From positions 1-64,000 of the forward strand of contig NZ_WMJZ01000018.1 of assembly GCF_009711095.1 (NCBI RefSeq): 64,000 nt of DNA, in the 5' to 3' direction. The position numbers and the translations under genes were made by a program. The notes beneath the pieces are model-generated. The model worked only from the letters and a program-made list of their open reading frames with translations. It searched no databases and was not told the origin of the DNA. Source of the stretch: Intestinirhabdus alba. GTDB taxonomy: Bacteria; Pseudomonadota; Gammaproteobacteria; Enterobacterales; Enterobacteriaceae. This document shows positions 35,378 to 43,541 of the stretch, in pieces (positions within the stretch are counted from its first letter, which is position 1; every line of letters starts with the position of its first letter).

Positions 35378-35400
35378 AAGTTGTATTATAAATGCAACTT
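35378..35400 (+). promoter_or_regulatory. NsrR-type operator upstream of ygbA
   Basis: AAGTTGTATTA and AAATGCAACTT, separated by one base, form an 11-1-11 inverted repeat, the known arrangement of the NO-sensing repressor NsrR (AAGATGCAT-type half sites). It lies 21 bases before the ygbA start. Confidence 0.85.
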
Positions 35401-35420
35401 TATGCCGTGGAGGAGGCAGT

Positions 35421-35771
35421 ATGTCCGGCAAACGAATTGCTCGCGAAAAACAAACGATTGAAAAAATGATCGCGCTGTATGAACGCCAGTGCCCGCAGGC
35501 TTCAGACGAACCGGGGCATTACGAAACGCTGTTTGCCTACGCGCAGAAGCGCCTGGACCGCTGCGTCTTCGGCGAAGAAAAACCGGCCTGTAAGCAGTGT
35601 CCGGTACACTGCTACCAGCCGGCAAAGCGGGAAGAGATGAAGCAGATCATGCGCTGGGCAGGGCCGCGTATGCTCCTGTGGCATCCGATCTTAACCGTTC
35701 GCCATCTTATCGACGACAAGCGCCCCGTTCCTGAACTGCCGGAAAAATACCAGCGTAAGAAGTCGCGCTAA
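35421..35771 (+). CDS. ygbA: NO-responsive YgbA family protein
   Basis: A 116-residue protein with the cysteine arrangement of YgbA (RCVFGEEKPACKQCPVHCYQPAKREEM) and a WAGPRMLLWHP segment. E. coli YgbA is among the genes most strongly induced by NO through NsrR, and it helps recovery from nitrosative stress. The cysteine cluster suggests metal binding, but that is inference. A strong ribosome site (GGAGGAGG) precedes the ATG, and the NsrR-type operator lies just upstream. Confidence 0.9.
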   Translation: MSGKRIAREKQTIEKMIALYERQCPQASDEPGHYETLFAYAQKRLDRCVFGEEKPACKQCPVHCYQPAKREEMKQIMRWAGPRMLLWHPILTVRHLIDDKRPVPELPEKYQRKKSR

Positions 35772-36038
35772 CCGCCGGCGACGCGGGCGAAAGTCCGGCC
35801 CGTATCGTTGGGTCTTGTCCGGCGCAGTCGCTTTATTTTGCATCCCGGGGCCGTCCGCTGGCACAACGTCCGCCGTCGGGCGATCGAGGTGCGCGTTGCC
35901 CGGTTTACCGGTTTGCGTCCCGCCTGGCCGGGGCCATTGAGGCCCGTGCCGCGTAGACATACCCGCGCGTCTTGTCCCGAATCTGAACGACCGCCAGCGA
36001 CGCTCATGAACGGCTAAGGGACGCAGCCTGAAGCGGCG

Positions 36039-38114
36039 TTACGCCAGGGCGTCTTTATCAATTCCCAGCCGCTTCATCCGTGACAGCAGGGTGGTGCGCT
36101 TCAGCCCCAGGCGCTGCGCTGCGCCCTTCGGCCCGGCCACCACGCCGTTGGTCTCCTTGAGTACCCGGACGATCAGCTGATATTCATCCTCCCCCTCTTT
36201 GGCAATCGCGGTAGCCACCGGCGGCGTCTCCGGCTTCGTATCGATATCCGGCAGCGACAGCTGCAGCACGTTGCCACGGGTCAGCAGCACGGCGCGCTCC
36301 ACCGCATTCTCCAGCTCGCGCACGTTGCCCGGCCACTCCATATTGCTGAGAATGCGCAGGGTTTCGGCGGGAATGCTGTCGATATTGCGCCCCAGACGGC
36401 GGGCGATTTTAAAGGTAAAGGCCTTGACCAGCAGTGGAATATCTTCCGGACGCTCGCGCAGCGGCGGCAGCTGGATCGGAAAGACGTTCAGCCGATAATA
36501 GAGGTCGCTGCGAAATTCGCGATCGGCCACCATCTTTTTCAGATCCCGGTTGGTGGCGGCGATCAGTCGCACGTCGGTCTGGATCAGCTTATTGCTGCCG
36601 AGGCGCTCAAACTCCTGCTCCTGCAGTACCCGCAGCAGCTTGGGCTGAAGCTCCAGCGGCATATCGCCCACTTCATCCAGGAACAGCGAGCTTTTATCCG
36701 CCAGCTCAAAACGGCCGATACGCTGGGCGCTGGCTCCGGTGAAGGCACCGCGCTCGTGGCCGAACAGATCGCTCTCCAGCAGCCCGGCGGGCATCGCCGC
36801 GCAGTTCATTTTGACCATCCGCCGGGCGTTACGGCCGCTCAGGTTGTGGATAGCCCTGGCGATCAGCTCCTTGCCGGTGCCCGTTTCGCCGAGGATCAGC
36901 ACGGTACTGTCGCTTTGCGCCACCATCTCCACCTGCTTGAGGACGTTGTACATCGCCTCGCTGCGGCCGATGATTTCGCCGAACTCGCTGTCGACGTTGT
37001 TAAGCTGCTCGGTCAGCGCCAGGTTTTCATCCACCAGCCGCTCTTTTAGCCGGTGGATCTCCTGGTAGGCGAGGGCGTTATCCACCGCGATGGCCACGCG
37101 CTCGGCAATCTGGCGCAGCAGCTTAAGGTTGGCGGTGGTGAATACTTTCTCTTCACACTGCGCCAGCTTGAGCACGCCGAGCATGGTATTGCCGGACATC
37201 AGCGGCATCAGGCACAGCGTCTGGATCTGGTTGCCCCAGATATCGAACAGCATCCGCTCGTAGGGGGCCAGCGAGTCCCGCTCGTGCAGGTTGATCAGCA
37301 GCATCTCTTTGCTTCTGAACACCTGCTCGGTGAGGGTTCCCGCCTCGTCCACCTCGCTCTGTTCGTGGGCGGGGTGATCTTTTTCGAGATAGTGGGTGGA
37401 GTAGATCCTCAGTTTATTCTTATGCGGACTGCGCAGCACGATGCTGATGTCGTCGATATTAAAGTAGTGATGGATCTCTTTCGCCACTTCGCTCACCAGC
37501 TCGTCGATATCCAGTCGCGACAGCACGGCGTTGGTGATGGCGACCAGAATGCGGAAGTTATCGCGTTCGCGGCACAGCAGCTCGTAATCAATATTGTTGG
37601 TGACCCGGCTGCAGATCTGCTCGGCCACCACGCTGACGATCTGGGTGAAGGTCTGCAGGCGATGGTACTCTTTTTCGCTCCACGGGCGCTCTTCGCTGCG
37701 GATAAACTCACAGCCGCCGAAGATGCGGCCATCCGCCGCCAGCGGCAGCAGAAGATAGTGGCCAAAGGGCGCATACAGCCCGCCGGAGGCCAGCTGCGGC
37801 CAGGCCCCGGCGAACTCCTGGTAGCTGCAGCGCAGCGCGTCGGGACGCGAAAGCAGGCGGCGCACCGGACCGTGGGCCAGCACGGTTTCATCTTCGTACT
37901 CAACCGTTTCGCCATTTTCTCGGGGCGCGTAATAGCTTGCCCGCTGGGTCTGGGGCTGCCACAGCACGATGGCGACGCGGTCGGCCAGCGCCGCGCTTTT
38001 TACCATCTCTGAAAGCGCTTCGCTCAGCGACGGCAGATCCGGCTGCTGCAATAAAGTGCGAGTGATATCGAACAGCCCCTGCTGGCCGAGATCGCTCATC
38101 GGTGTATACGACAT
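36039..38114 (-). CDS. fhlA: formate hydrogenlyase transcriptional activator FhlA
   Basis: A 691-residue sigma-54 activator. Two N-terminal GAF-type domains bind formate, followed by an AAA+ domain with Walker [14 protein letters not shown] and the sigma-54 contact loop GAFTGA, then a C-terminal helix-turn-helix (GAAQRLGLKRTTLLSRMKRLG). FhlA turns on hyc, hyp and hydN-hypF when formate accumulates. I start it at 38114 (MSYTPMSDLGQQGLFD), as in E. coli (692 residues); the ATG at 38150 is an unlikely alternative. It lies beside the hyp operon, as in E. coli. Confidence 0.98.
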   Translation of the reverse strand: MSYTPMSDLGQQGLFDITRTLLQQPDLPSLSEALSEMVKSAALADRVAIVLWQPQTQRASYYAPRENGETVEYEDETVLAHGPVRRLLSRPDALRCSYQEFAGAWPQLASGGLYAPFGHYLLLPLAADGRIFGGCEFIRSEERPWSEKEYHRLQTFTQIVSVVAEQICSRVTNNIDYELLCRERDNFRILVAITNAVLSRLDIDELVSEVAKEIHHYFNIDDISIVLRSPHKNKLRIYSTHYLEKDHPAHEQSEVDEAGTLTEQVFRSKEMLLINLHERDSLAPYERMLFDIWGNQIQTLCLMPLMSGNTMLGVLKLAQCEEKVFTTANLKLLRQIAERVAIAVDNALAYQEIHRLKERLVDENLALTEQLNNVDSEFGEIIGRSEAMYNVLKQVEMVAQSDSTVLILGETGTGKELIARAIHNLSGRNARRMVKMNCAAMPAGLLESDLFGHERGAFTGASAQRIGRFELADKSSLFLDEVGDMPLELQPKLLRVLQEQEFERLGSNKLIQTDVRLIAATNRDLKKMVADREFRSDLYYRLNVFPIQLPPLRERPEDIPLLVKAFTFKIARRLGRNIDSIPAETLRILSNMEWPGNVRELENAVERAVLLTRGNVLQLSLPDIDTKPETPPVATAIAKEGEDEYQLIVRVLKETNGVVAGPKGAAQRLGLKRTTLLSRMKRLGIDKDALA

Positions 38115-38461
38115 GTTGCTATTCCAGGAAAACACCGCGGAACGGTGCAAAAAAGATTAATAAATTATAGGCCGCGCCCCTTAACCGTTCGTCAGGGCAG
38201 TCAGGCCCGGAACCCGGCGCGAGCCGTAAGGTCCGGCGGCTCCCGATGCGCGGCGGGCGGCGCGGCGACGGGCCTTAACGGCCCCAACCCTGCGGGACAG
38301 GTGCCTGAAATACATCCTCTGCGCTGTCTGGCCTGAACGCCGCCCGCCGCGCCCGCTAAGGGGGCGCAGCCTGAACAGAGATAATAAGCTGCTGTCGGAC
38401 GGCGGCTCCGGCAGGGGGCCTGACGGGCTATGTCGTCAGGCGGGTATAAAATAACACGTTT
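38115..38461. other. GC-rich gap between fhlA and hypE with a long inverted repeat
   Basis: No gene was found. A perfect 14-base inverted repeat (GCGCGGCGGGCGGC at 38248-38261, its complement at 38339-38352) lies 77 bases apart, and a smaller CCTGAC / GTCAGG stem is near 38419-38440. A segment CTAAGGGGGCGCAGCCTGAA (38356-38375) is nearly repeated on the other side of fhlA at 36014-36032. Confidence 0.55.
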
Positions 38462-39472
38462 TTAGCATATCCGGGGCAGCGGTTCGGCGTGCGGCAGGTC
38501 CAGCGTGCGCTTGACGCCGTAAAGACCCGCCAGGCGCACCCCTTTGCGTTCGACCACTTCGCCAATCATGGCGGCATCGCGCCCCAGCGGATGCGCCCGC
38601 AGGGCGGCCAGCACCGGCTCTACCACCCGGCGTTCGACGGCGATGACCAGCTTGCCCTCGTTGGCGAAGTTGAGCGCGTCCAGCCCCAGCAGCTCGCAGA
38701 CGCCGCGCACTGCGGGCTTCACCGGCAGTGCGGATTCGGACAGCTCGATCCCGCAGCCGCTGGCGGCGGCAAATTCGTGCACCACGGCGTTAACGCCGCC
38801 GCGGGTGGCGTCGCGCAGGGCCTTCACGCCGGGGATATCGCGCAGCGTCTGGATCAGCGGAGTTAAGACCGCGCAGTCGCTGACCAGTTCACCGTCCAGC
38901 CCCAGCTGCTCGCGCAGGTTGAGGATAGTGGCACCGTGGTCGCCGAGGGTGCCGCTGACCAGCAGCACGTCGCCCGCGCTCAGGGTTTGCGCCCCCCAGC
39001 GCAGGCCCGCCGGGATCGCCCCCATGCCGGCGGTGTTGATAAACAGCTTATCCGCCGCGCCGCGCTGCACCACCTTGGTATCGCCGGTGACGATGGCGAT
39101 GCCCGCCTCGCGCGCGGTGGCCGCCATGCTGTCGACCACCGCCTTCAGGGTTGCCATCGGCAACCCCTCTTCAAGAATGAAGCCGCAGGAGAGGTAGCGC
39201 GGGATAGCGCCGCTGACCGCGACATCGTTGGCGGTGCCGCAGATCGCCAGCTTGCCGATGTTGCCGCCGGGGAAGAACAGCGGGTCGATAACGTAGCTGT
39301 CGGTGGAAAAGGCCAGCCGATCGCCCTCTGCCGCCAGCTGCGCCAGCTCCAGGCGCGCCTGATCCTCCTGCTCCGCCAGCCACGGGTTGGCAAAGGCCTC
39401 CATAAACAGGCTGTCGATCAGCTGCTGCATGGCCTGGCCGCCGCTGCCGTGGGCGAGTTGTACGCTGTTCAT
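38462..39472 (-). CDS. hypE: hydrogenase maturation protein HypE
   Basis: A 336-residue protein with PurM-like ATPase folding (GDRLAFSTDSYVIDPLFFPGG near the start, then ATRGGVNAVVHEFA) and the essential C-terminal cysteine (LPRIC). HypE receives the carbamoyl group from HypF on this cysteine and dehydrates it to a cyano group, which is passed to iron on HypD-HypC. It is the last gene of the leftward hypABCDE operon and overlaps hypD by four bases. Confidence 0.98.
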   Translation of the reverse strand: MNSVQLAHGSGGQAMQQLIDSLFMEAFANPWLAEQEDQARLELAQLAAEGDRLAFSTDSYVIDPLFFPGGNIGKLAICGTANDVAVSGAIPRYLSCGFILEEGLPMATLKAVVDSMAATAREAGIAIVTGDTKVVQRGAADKLFINTAGMGAIPAGLRWGAQTLSAGDVLLVSGTLGDHGATILNLREQLGLDGELVSDCAVLTPLIQTLRDIPGVKALRDATRGGVNAVVHEFAAASGCGIELSESALPVKPAVRGVCELLGLDALNFANEGKLVIAVERRVVEPVLAALRAHPLGRDAAMIGEVVERKGVRLAGLYGVKRTLDLPHAEPLPRIC

Positions 39473-40590
39473 GCTTCACACTCCTGCTGACGATATTGAT
39501 ACCACGCGGCGCACGCCCCCTCGGAGGAGACCATCAGCGCGCCGAACGCGGTCTGTGGGTTACAGGTTTTACCAAACAGCGGGCACTGGTGCGGCTTACA
39601 CTTGCCGGTCAGCACCTCGCCGCAGCGGGCGCGGGGATCGTCGCAGACCTCCTGCGGTGCCGGGCGGAAGTGCGCCTCGGCGTCAAAACGCTGATAGTCC
39701 GGCGTCAGGTGCACGCCGGAGGCACCAATCACACCCAGACCGCGCCACTCGCTGTCGCCGGAGACGGTGAAGACCTCGGCGATGGCCTGCTGCGCCAGCG
39801 CATTACCGGCATCCGGCACCACGCGGCGGTACTGATTTTCAATGCGGCTGTGGTCGGCGATTTTCTGCTCAATAAGCATCGCCACTCCCTGCAGCAGATC
39901 GAGCGGCTCAAAGCCGGCCACCACCAGCGGACGGTTAAACTCGCTGGCGATAAAGCCGTAGGCGTCGGTGCCGATCACCATGCTGACGTGGCCCGGCGCG
40001 AGGAAGGCGTCGATGCCGTTGTCCGGCTGCTCCAGCAGGCTGCGCAGGGTCGGGATCAGGGTGATGTGCTGGCAGAAGAACCAGAAGTTCTGCACGTCGC
40101 GCTGCTTCGCCTGCTGCAGGGTAATGGCGGTGGTCGGCATGGTGGTTTCAAAGCCGAGGCCGAAGAAGACCACCTTGCGCGTCGGGTTCGCCTGGGCCAG
40201 CTTCAGGGCGTCCATCGGCGAGTAGACGATGCGGATATCCGCGCCGCGCGCTTTCGCCTGCAGCAGCGACCCCTGTTTCCCCGGCACGCGCATGGCGTCG
40301 CCGAAGGTGCAGAAAATCACCTCCGGATGGCTGGCTATCTCCACGCAGCTGTCGATGCGGCCCATCGGCAGCACGCAGACCGGGCAGCCGGGGCCGTGGA
40401 TAAATTCCACGTTGTCCGGCAGCAGTCGGTCGAGGCCGAACTTAAAGATGGCGTGGGTGTGGCCGCCGCACACCTCCATAATACGCAGCGGACGTTCGCT
40501 GGTATGGGAAAGGTGGGCGGCGCGCTCGCGCAGGTGCTCAATCAGCTGCATCACCTGCTCCGGTGCGCGGTATTCATCAACAAAACGCAT
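39469..40590 (-). CDS. hypD: hydrogenase maturation protein HypD
   Basis: A 373-residue iron-sulfur protein with the HypD motifs: MEVCGGHTHAIFKFG, GPGCPVCVLPMGRID, GFETTMPTTA, and C-terminal cysteines (CGEVLTGKCKPHQCPLFGKTC) for the [4Fe-4S] cluster. HypD is the scaffold on which Fe(CN)2CO is assembled together with HypC. It sits between hypC (overlap of one base) and hypE (overlap of four bases). Confidence 0.98.
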   Translation of the reverse strand: MRFVDEYRAPEQVMQLIEHLRERAAHLSHTSERPLRIMEVCGGHTHAIFKFGLDRLLPDNVEFIHGPGCPVCVLPMGRIDSCVEIASHPEVIFCTFGDAMRVPGKQGSLLQAKARGADIRIVYSPMDALKLAQANPTRKVVFFGLGFETTMPTTAITLQQAKQRDVQNFWFFCQHITLIPTLRSLLEQPDNGIDAFLAPGHVSMVIGTDAYGFIASEFNRPLVVAGFEPLDLLQGVAMLIEQKIADHSRIENQYRRVVPDAGNALAQQAIAEVFTVSGDSEWRGLGVIGASGVHLTPDYQRFDAEAHFRPAPQEVCDDPRARCGEVLTGKCKPHQCPLFGKTCNPQTAFGALMVSSEGACAAWYQYRQQECEA

Positions 40591-40862
40591 TATTTCTCCT
40601 CGCCGTAGAGCAACGCCCCAACGTCCGGCTCCATCTCAAACATATTCTGCAGCGCGTCGAGGGTATCGCGCGCTTCGGCCTCGTTAATCACGCTCATCGC
40701 AAAGCCGACGTGGACCAGCACCCACTGGCCGATGCGCGGCTGGCCGCTCTCGTCGCAACTGCCGACCAGCGTCAGGTCAACATCGCGCTGAATGCCGCAG
40801 ACGTCGACCTTCGCCTGGATGCCGTCAATGGTGCGGATCTGGCCCGGTACGCCTATGCACAT
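40590..40862 (-). CDS. hypC: hydrogenase maturation chaperone HypC
   Basis: A 90-residue protein beginning MCIGVPGQI, with the essential cysteine at position 2 that binds iron with HypD and the HycE precursor. It carries the family's beta-barrel core ([32 protein letters not shown]). I start it at 40862, in line with the family; an upstream ATG at 40889 lies inside hypB. It overlaps hypB by ten bases. Confidence 0.97.
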   Translation of the reverse strand: MCIGVPGQIRTIDGIQAKVDVCGIQRDVDLTLVGSCDESGQPRIGQWVLVHVGFAMSVINEAEARDTLDALQNMFEMEPDVGALLYGEEK

Positions 40863-41725
40863 TGCTGCGCCTCCAGCCAGTTCAGCCATTGGTCCATCCC
40901 TTCGCCGCTGGTGGCGGAAATCAGGATAATTTCAATGTCCGGATTCACCTCCCGGGCGCTGGCGATACATTTTTCCACGTCGAAGTTCAGGTACGGCAGC
41001 AGATCGACCTTGTTGAGCAGCATCAGCGAGGCGGCGGCAAACATGTGCGGATATTTCAGCGGCTTGTCTTCGCCTTCGGTCACCGACAGCACCGCCACCT
41101 TATGCCGTTCGCCGAGGTCAAAGCTGGCCGGGCAGACGAGGTTGCCGACGTTTTCGATAAACAGGATCCCGCCATCGGCTAGGGGCAGGCGCGGGGCGGC
41201 GTCGGCGATCATCTGGGCGTCGAGGTGGCAGCCCTTGCCGGTATTGACCTGAATGGCCGGGGTGCCGGTGGCGCGAATGCGCGCGGCGTCGTTAACCGTT
41301 TGCTGGTCGCCTTCAATGACCGCGCAGGGAACGCGCTCCTTCAGCCGGGTCAGCGTTTCGGTCAGCAGGGTGGTTTTACCGGAGCCGGGGCTGGAGACGA
41401 GGTTGAGCACCAGCTGCCGGCGGGCGGCGAAGCGGGCGCGGTTATGCCCGGCCAGGCGGTTATTTTTGTCCAGTACGTCGATCTCCACCTCCAGCATCCG
41501 GCGCTGGCTCATGCCCGGCGCATGGGTTCCGGCTTCGCCGTGGCCGTAGTGCAGATCGCCTTCTGCGGTCTGGCTCGGGGTAAAGGCGGACGTCTTCACG
41601 CCGGTGATGTTCAGCGCCGGACGGGCCGCCGGGGCGAAGGGCGCGCTACGAAACGCCGAATGAGGGTTATGCTCATCGCCTTCAATATAAAGGTTGCCTT
41701 CAGCGCAACCGCAAGTTGTACACAT
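40853..41725 (-). CDS. hypB: hydrogenase nickel-insertion GTPase HypB
   Basis: A 290-residue GTPase. The N-terminus has the CTTCGCAEG nickel-binding motif, followed by a linker, then a G domain with P-loop [15 protein letters not shown], and switch/metal residues (KGCHLDAQM). HypB delivers nickel to the hydrogenase large subunit together with HypA. It overlaps hypC by ten bases and lies 51 bases from hypA. Confidence 0.98.
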   Translation of the reverse strand: MCTTCGCAEGNLYIEGDEHNPHSAFRSAPFAPAARPALNITGVKTSAFTPSQTAEGDLHYGHGEAGTHAPGMSQRRMLEVEIDVLDKNNRLAGHNRARFAARRQLVLNLVSSPGSGKTTLLTETLTRLKERVPCAVIEGDQQTVNDAARIRATGTPAIQVNTGKGCHLDAQMIADAAPRLPLADGGILFIENVGNLVCPASFDLGERHKVAVLSVTEGEDKPLKYPHMFAAASLMLLNKVDLLPYLNFDVEKCIASAREVNPDIEIILISATSGEGMDQWLNWLEAQQCA

Positions 41726-41776
41726 CGCTCACTCCTGATCTCTTACTTACTGCTCTGGCCGTTGCCGGACGGCAGA

Positions 41777-42121
41777 TTAATCTATTTCTATGCGTCGAAT
41801 CTGTAGGCCGTCGTCGGCGACAATTCGTAGCATATCGCTGTTGCACTGTGGGCAGCGGCGAACCCTCTGGGTCAGCAGCGTGACGTACTGCTGACAGGTT
41901 TCGCACCAGCATTCTGCTTCCTGTTCTTCGAGGTGCAGTTTACAGCCTTCGGCCACCGTGCCGCGGCATACCAGATCAAAACAAAAGGCGAGAGCGCTGC
42001 TTTCCACGCAGGAAAAAGCGCCAATTTTTAGCCATACCGCCGTGACCCGGCTTGCGCCATGCTGCGCCGCCTGTTGTTCGATCAATTCCAGTGCCCGTTG
42101 GCAGAGGGTGATTTCGTGCAT
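41777..42121 (-). CDS. hypA: hydrogenase nickel-insertion protein HypA
   Basis: A 114-residue protein with the N-terminal MHEITLCQRAL motif (His-2 binds nickel) and a structural zinc site formed by CWCETC and CPQC. It inserts nickel into the HycE precursor with HypB. I start it at 42121 (MHEITL), as in the family; an upstream ATG at 42148 would displace the essential histidine. It is first in the hyp operon, driven by the sigma-54 promoter at 42151-42166. Confidence 0.97.
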   Translation of the reverse strand: MHEITLCQRALELIEQQAAQHGASRVTAVWLKIGAFSCVESSALAFCFDLVCRGTVAEGCKLHLEEQEAECWCETCQQYVTLLTQRVRRCPQCNSDMLRIVADDGLQIRRIEID

Positions 42122-42150
42122 ATCGCCTCCCGTGGTCGTTACCGTCACAA

Positions 42151-42166
42151 AGCAATAATCATGCCA
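42151..42166 (-). promoter_or_regulatory. sigma-54 promoter of hypABCDE
   Basis: Reading leftward, TGGCAT, five bases, TTGCT gives a good -24/-12 element, ending just upstream of hypA. Confidence 0.85.
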
Positions 42167-42190
42167 TTATTGAAATCTTCACCCGCCGAC

Positions 42191-42232
42191 AATGACGACG
42201 ATGACGAAATGACATGTCGTCACCGCGTCGAA
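42191..42232. promoter_or_regulatory. probable FhlA activation sites between hyp and hyc
   Basis: Clustered TGACG/CGTCA half sites and a GACATGTC palindrome (42211-42218) lie between the divergent sigma-54 promoters, where FhlA binds in E. coli. The exact boundaries are not certain. Confidence 0.55.
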
Positions 42233-42279
42233 ACCGGCGGTGTAAGTATTAATGCTTTTAAAATCAGTTTGTTGAAAAC

Positions 42280-42295
42280 TGGCATGAAAAATGCT
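42280..42295 (+). promoter_or_regulatory. sigma-54 promoter of the hyc operon
   Basis: TGGCAT, five bases, ATGCT gives a -24/-12 element 37 bases upstream of the hycA start. The spacing of GG and GC is standard. Confidence 0.85.
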
Positions 42296-42331
42296 TACGG
42301 CTGGCTATCTCAGTTAAACGGGTAACCTGAC

Positions 42332-42793
42332 ATGTCTATTTGGGAAATAAGCGAAAAGGCGGACTACATCGCGCAGCGGCATCGCCGACTGCAGGATCAG
42401 TGGCATACCTACTGCAATTCGCTGGTCCAGGGGATCACCCTGTCGAAGGCGCGTTTGCATCATGCTATGAGCTGCGCCCCGGAAAAAGAGCTCTGCTTCC
42501 TGTTATTTGAACATTTTCGGATTTACGTCACCCTGGCGGACGGCTTTAACAGCCACACTATCGAGTACTACGTTGAGACGAAAGAGGGTGAAGAGAAACA
42601 GCGGGTTGCGCAGGCGCAGCTGGGCATCGACGGGCTGGTCGACGGCCACGTCAACGCCCGGGATCGCGAGCAGGTGCTGGAGCATTACCTCGAAAAAATC
42701 GCCAGCGTCTACAACAACCTGTATGACGCCATGGAAACCAGCGCCCCGATTAATCTCAACCAGCTGGTAACCGGACACTGTCCGGCCGTCTGA
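42332..42793 (+). CDS. hycA: formate hydrogenlyase regulatory protein HycA
   Basis: A 153-residue protein of the HycA family (MSIWEISEKADYIAQRHRRLQDQWHTY). HycA counteracts FhlA and so limits expression of the formate regulon. It is the first gene of hyc, directly behind the sigma-54 promoter, and is followed by an intergenic FhlA-like site before hycB. Confidence 0.95.
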   Translation: MSIWEISEKADYIAQRHRRLQDQWHTYCNSLVQGITLSKARLHHAMSCAPEKELCFLLFEHFRIYVTLADGFNSHTIEYYVETKEGEEKQRVAQAQLGIDGLVDGHVNARDREQVLEHYLEKIASVYNNLYDAMETSAPINLNQLVTGHCPAV

Positions 42794-42850
42794 GCCGGAA
42801 ATATAGCCCGTTTTGACCTCGCGACCTGTCGCGAGGGCGTTAGGGACGAG

Positions 42851-42889
42851 CCTGTCGATGAGTGTCGAAAATGACATTTTATCGACAGG
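42851..42889. promoter_or_regulatory. FhlA-type site and hairpin between hycA and hycB
   Basis: TGTCG, four bases, TGACA (42863-42876) lies inside a hairpin with CCTGTCGA / TCGACAGG arms. E. coli also has an FhlA-binding region between hycA and hycB. Confidence 0.65.
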
Positions 42890-42926
42890 TTTTCGTCAAA
42901 AATGACCATCACCTGAGGAATGCCTG

Positions 42927-43541
42927 GTGAATCGTTTTGTAATTGCTGACTCCACGCTCTGCATCGGCTGCCACACCTGTGAGGCCGCCTGTTCAGAGAC
43001 GCATCGTCAGCGCGGCCTGCAGTCTATGCCGCGCCTGAAAGTGATGCTGAATGAAAAAGAATCTGCGCCGCAGCTCTGCCACCAATGTGAAGATGCGCCC
43101 TGCGCCGTGGTTTGCCCGGTCAACGCCATCAACCGCGTGGACGGTGCCGTACAGCTTAATGAGAGCCTGTGCGTGAGCTGTAAGCTGTGCGGAATCGCCT
43201 GCCCGTTTGGCGCTATTGAGTTTTCCGGCAGCCGTCCGCTGCACATTCCGGCAAACGCCAATACGCCGAAAGCGCCCCCCGCACCGCCCGCGCCGGCCCG
43301 CGTCAGCACGCTGCTGGACTGGGTGCCCGGCGTGCGCGCCATCGCGGTGAAATGCGATCTGTGCCACTTCGACGAACAGGGACCGGCCTGCGTGCGCATG
43401 TGCCCTACCAAAGCCCTGCGGCTGGTGAACAATATGGATATCGCCCGCGCCAGTAAGCGTAAACGCGAACTGACGTTCAACACCGACTTCGGCGATCTCA
43501 CCTTGTTCCAGCAGTCTCAGCAGAGTGGAGAGGCAAAATGA
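42927..43541 (+). CDS. hycB: formate hydrogenlyase iron-sulfur subunit HycB
   Basis: A 204-residue ferredoxin-like protein, starting with GTG, with several [4Fe-4S] cysteine motifs (CIGCHTCEAAC, CHQCEDAPCAVVCP, CVSCKLCGIACP, CDLCHFDEQGPACVRMCP). It passes electrons from formate dehydrogenase H into the hydrogenase arm of the complex. It overlaps hycC by four bases and resembles hydN downstream (51551). Confidence 0.97.
   Translation: MNRFVIADSTLCIGCHTCEAACSETHRQRGLQSMPRLKVMLNEKESAPQLCHQCEDAPCAVVCPVNAINRVDGAVQLNESLCVSCKLCGIACPFGAIEFSGSRPLHIPANANTPKAPPAPPAPARVSTLLDWVPGVRAIAVKCDLCHFDEQGPACVRMCPTKALRLVNNMDIARASKRKRELTFNTDFGDLTLFQQSQQSGEAK

Noticed and set aside
35055..35379. Open frames of 86 and 104 codons on opposite strands upstream of ygbA
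   Set aside because: Arg/Ala/Pro-rich and with no domain; the minus-strand end (VKIPAAAEVLSKEVTISR) looks protein-like but continues into low-quality sequence and has no start signal.
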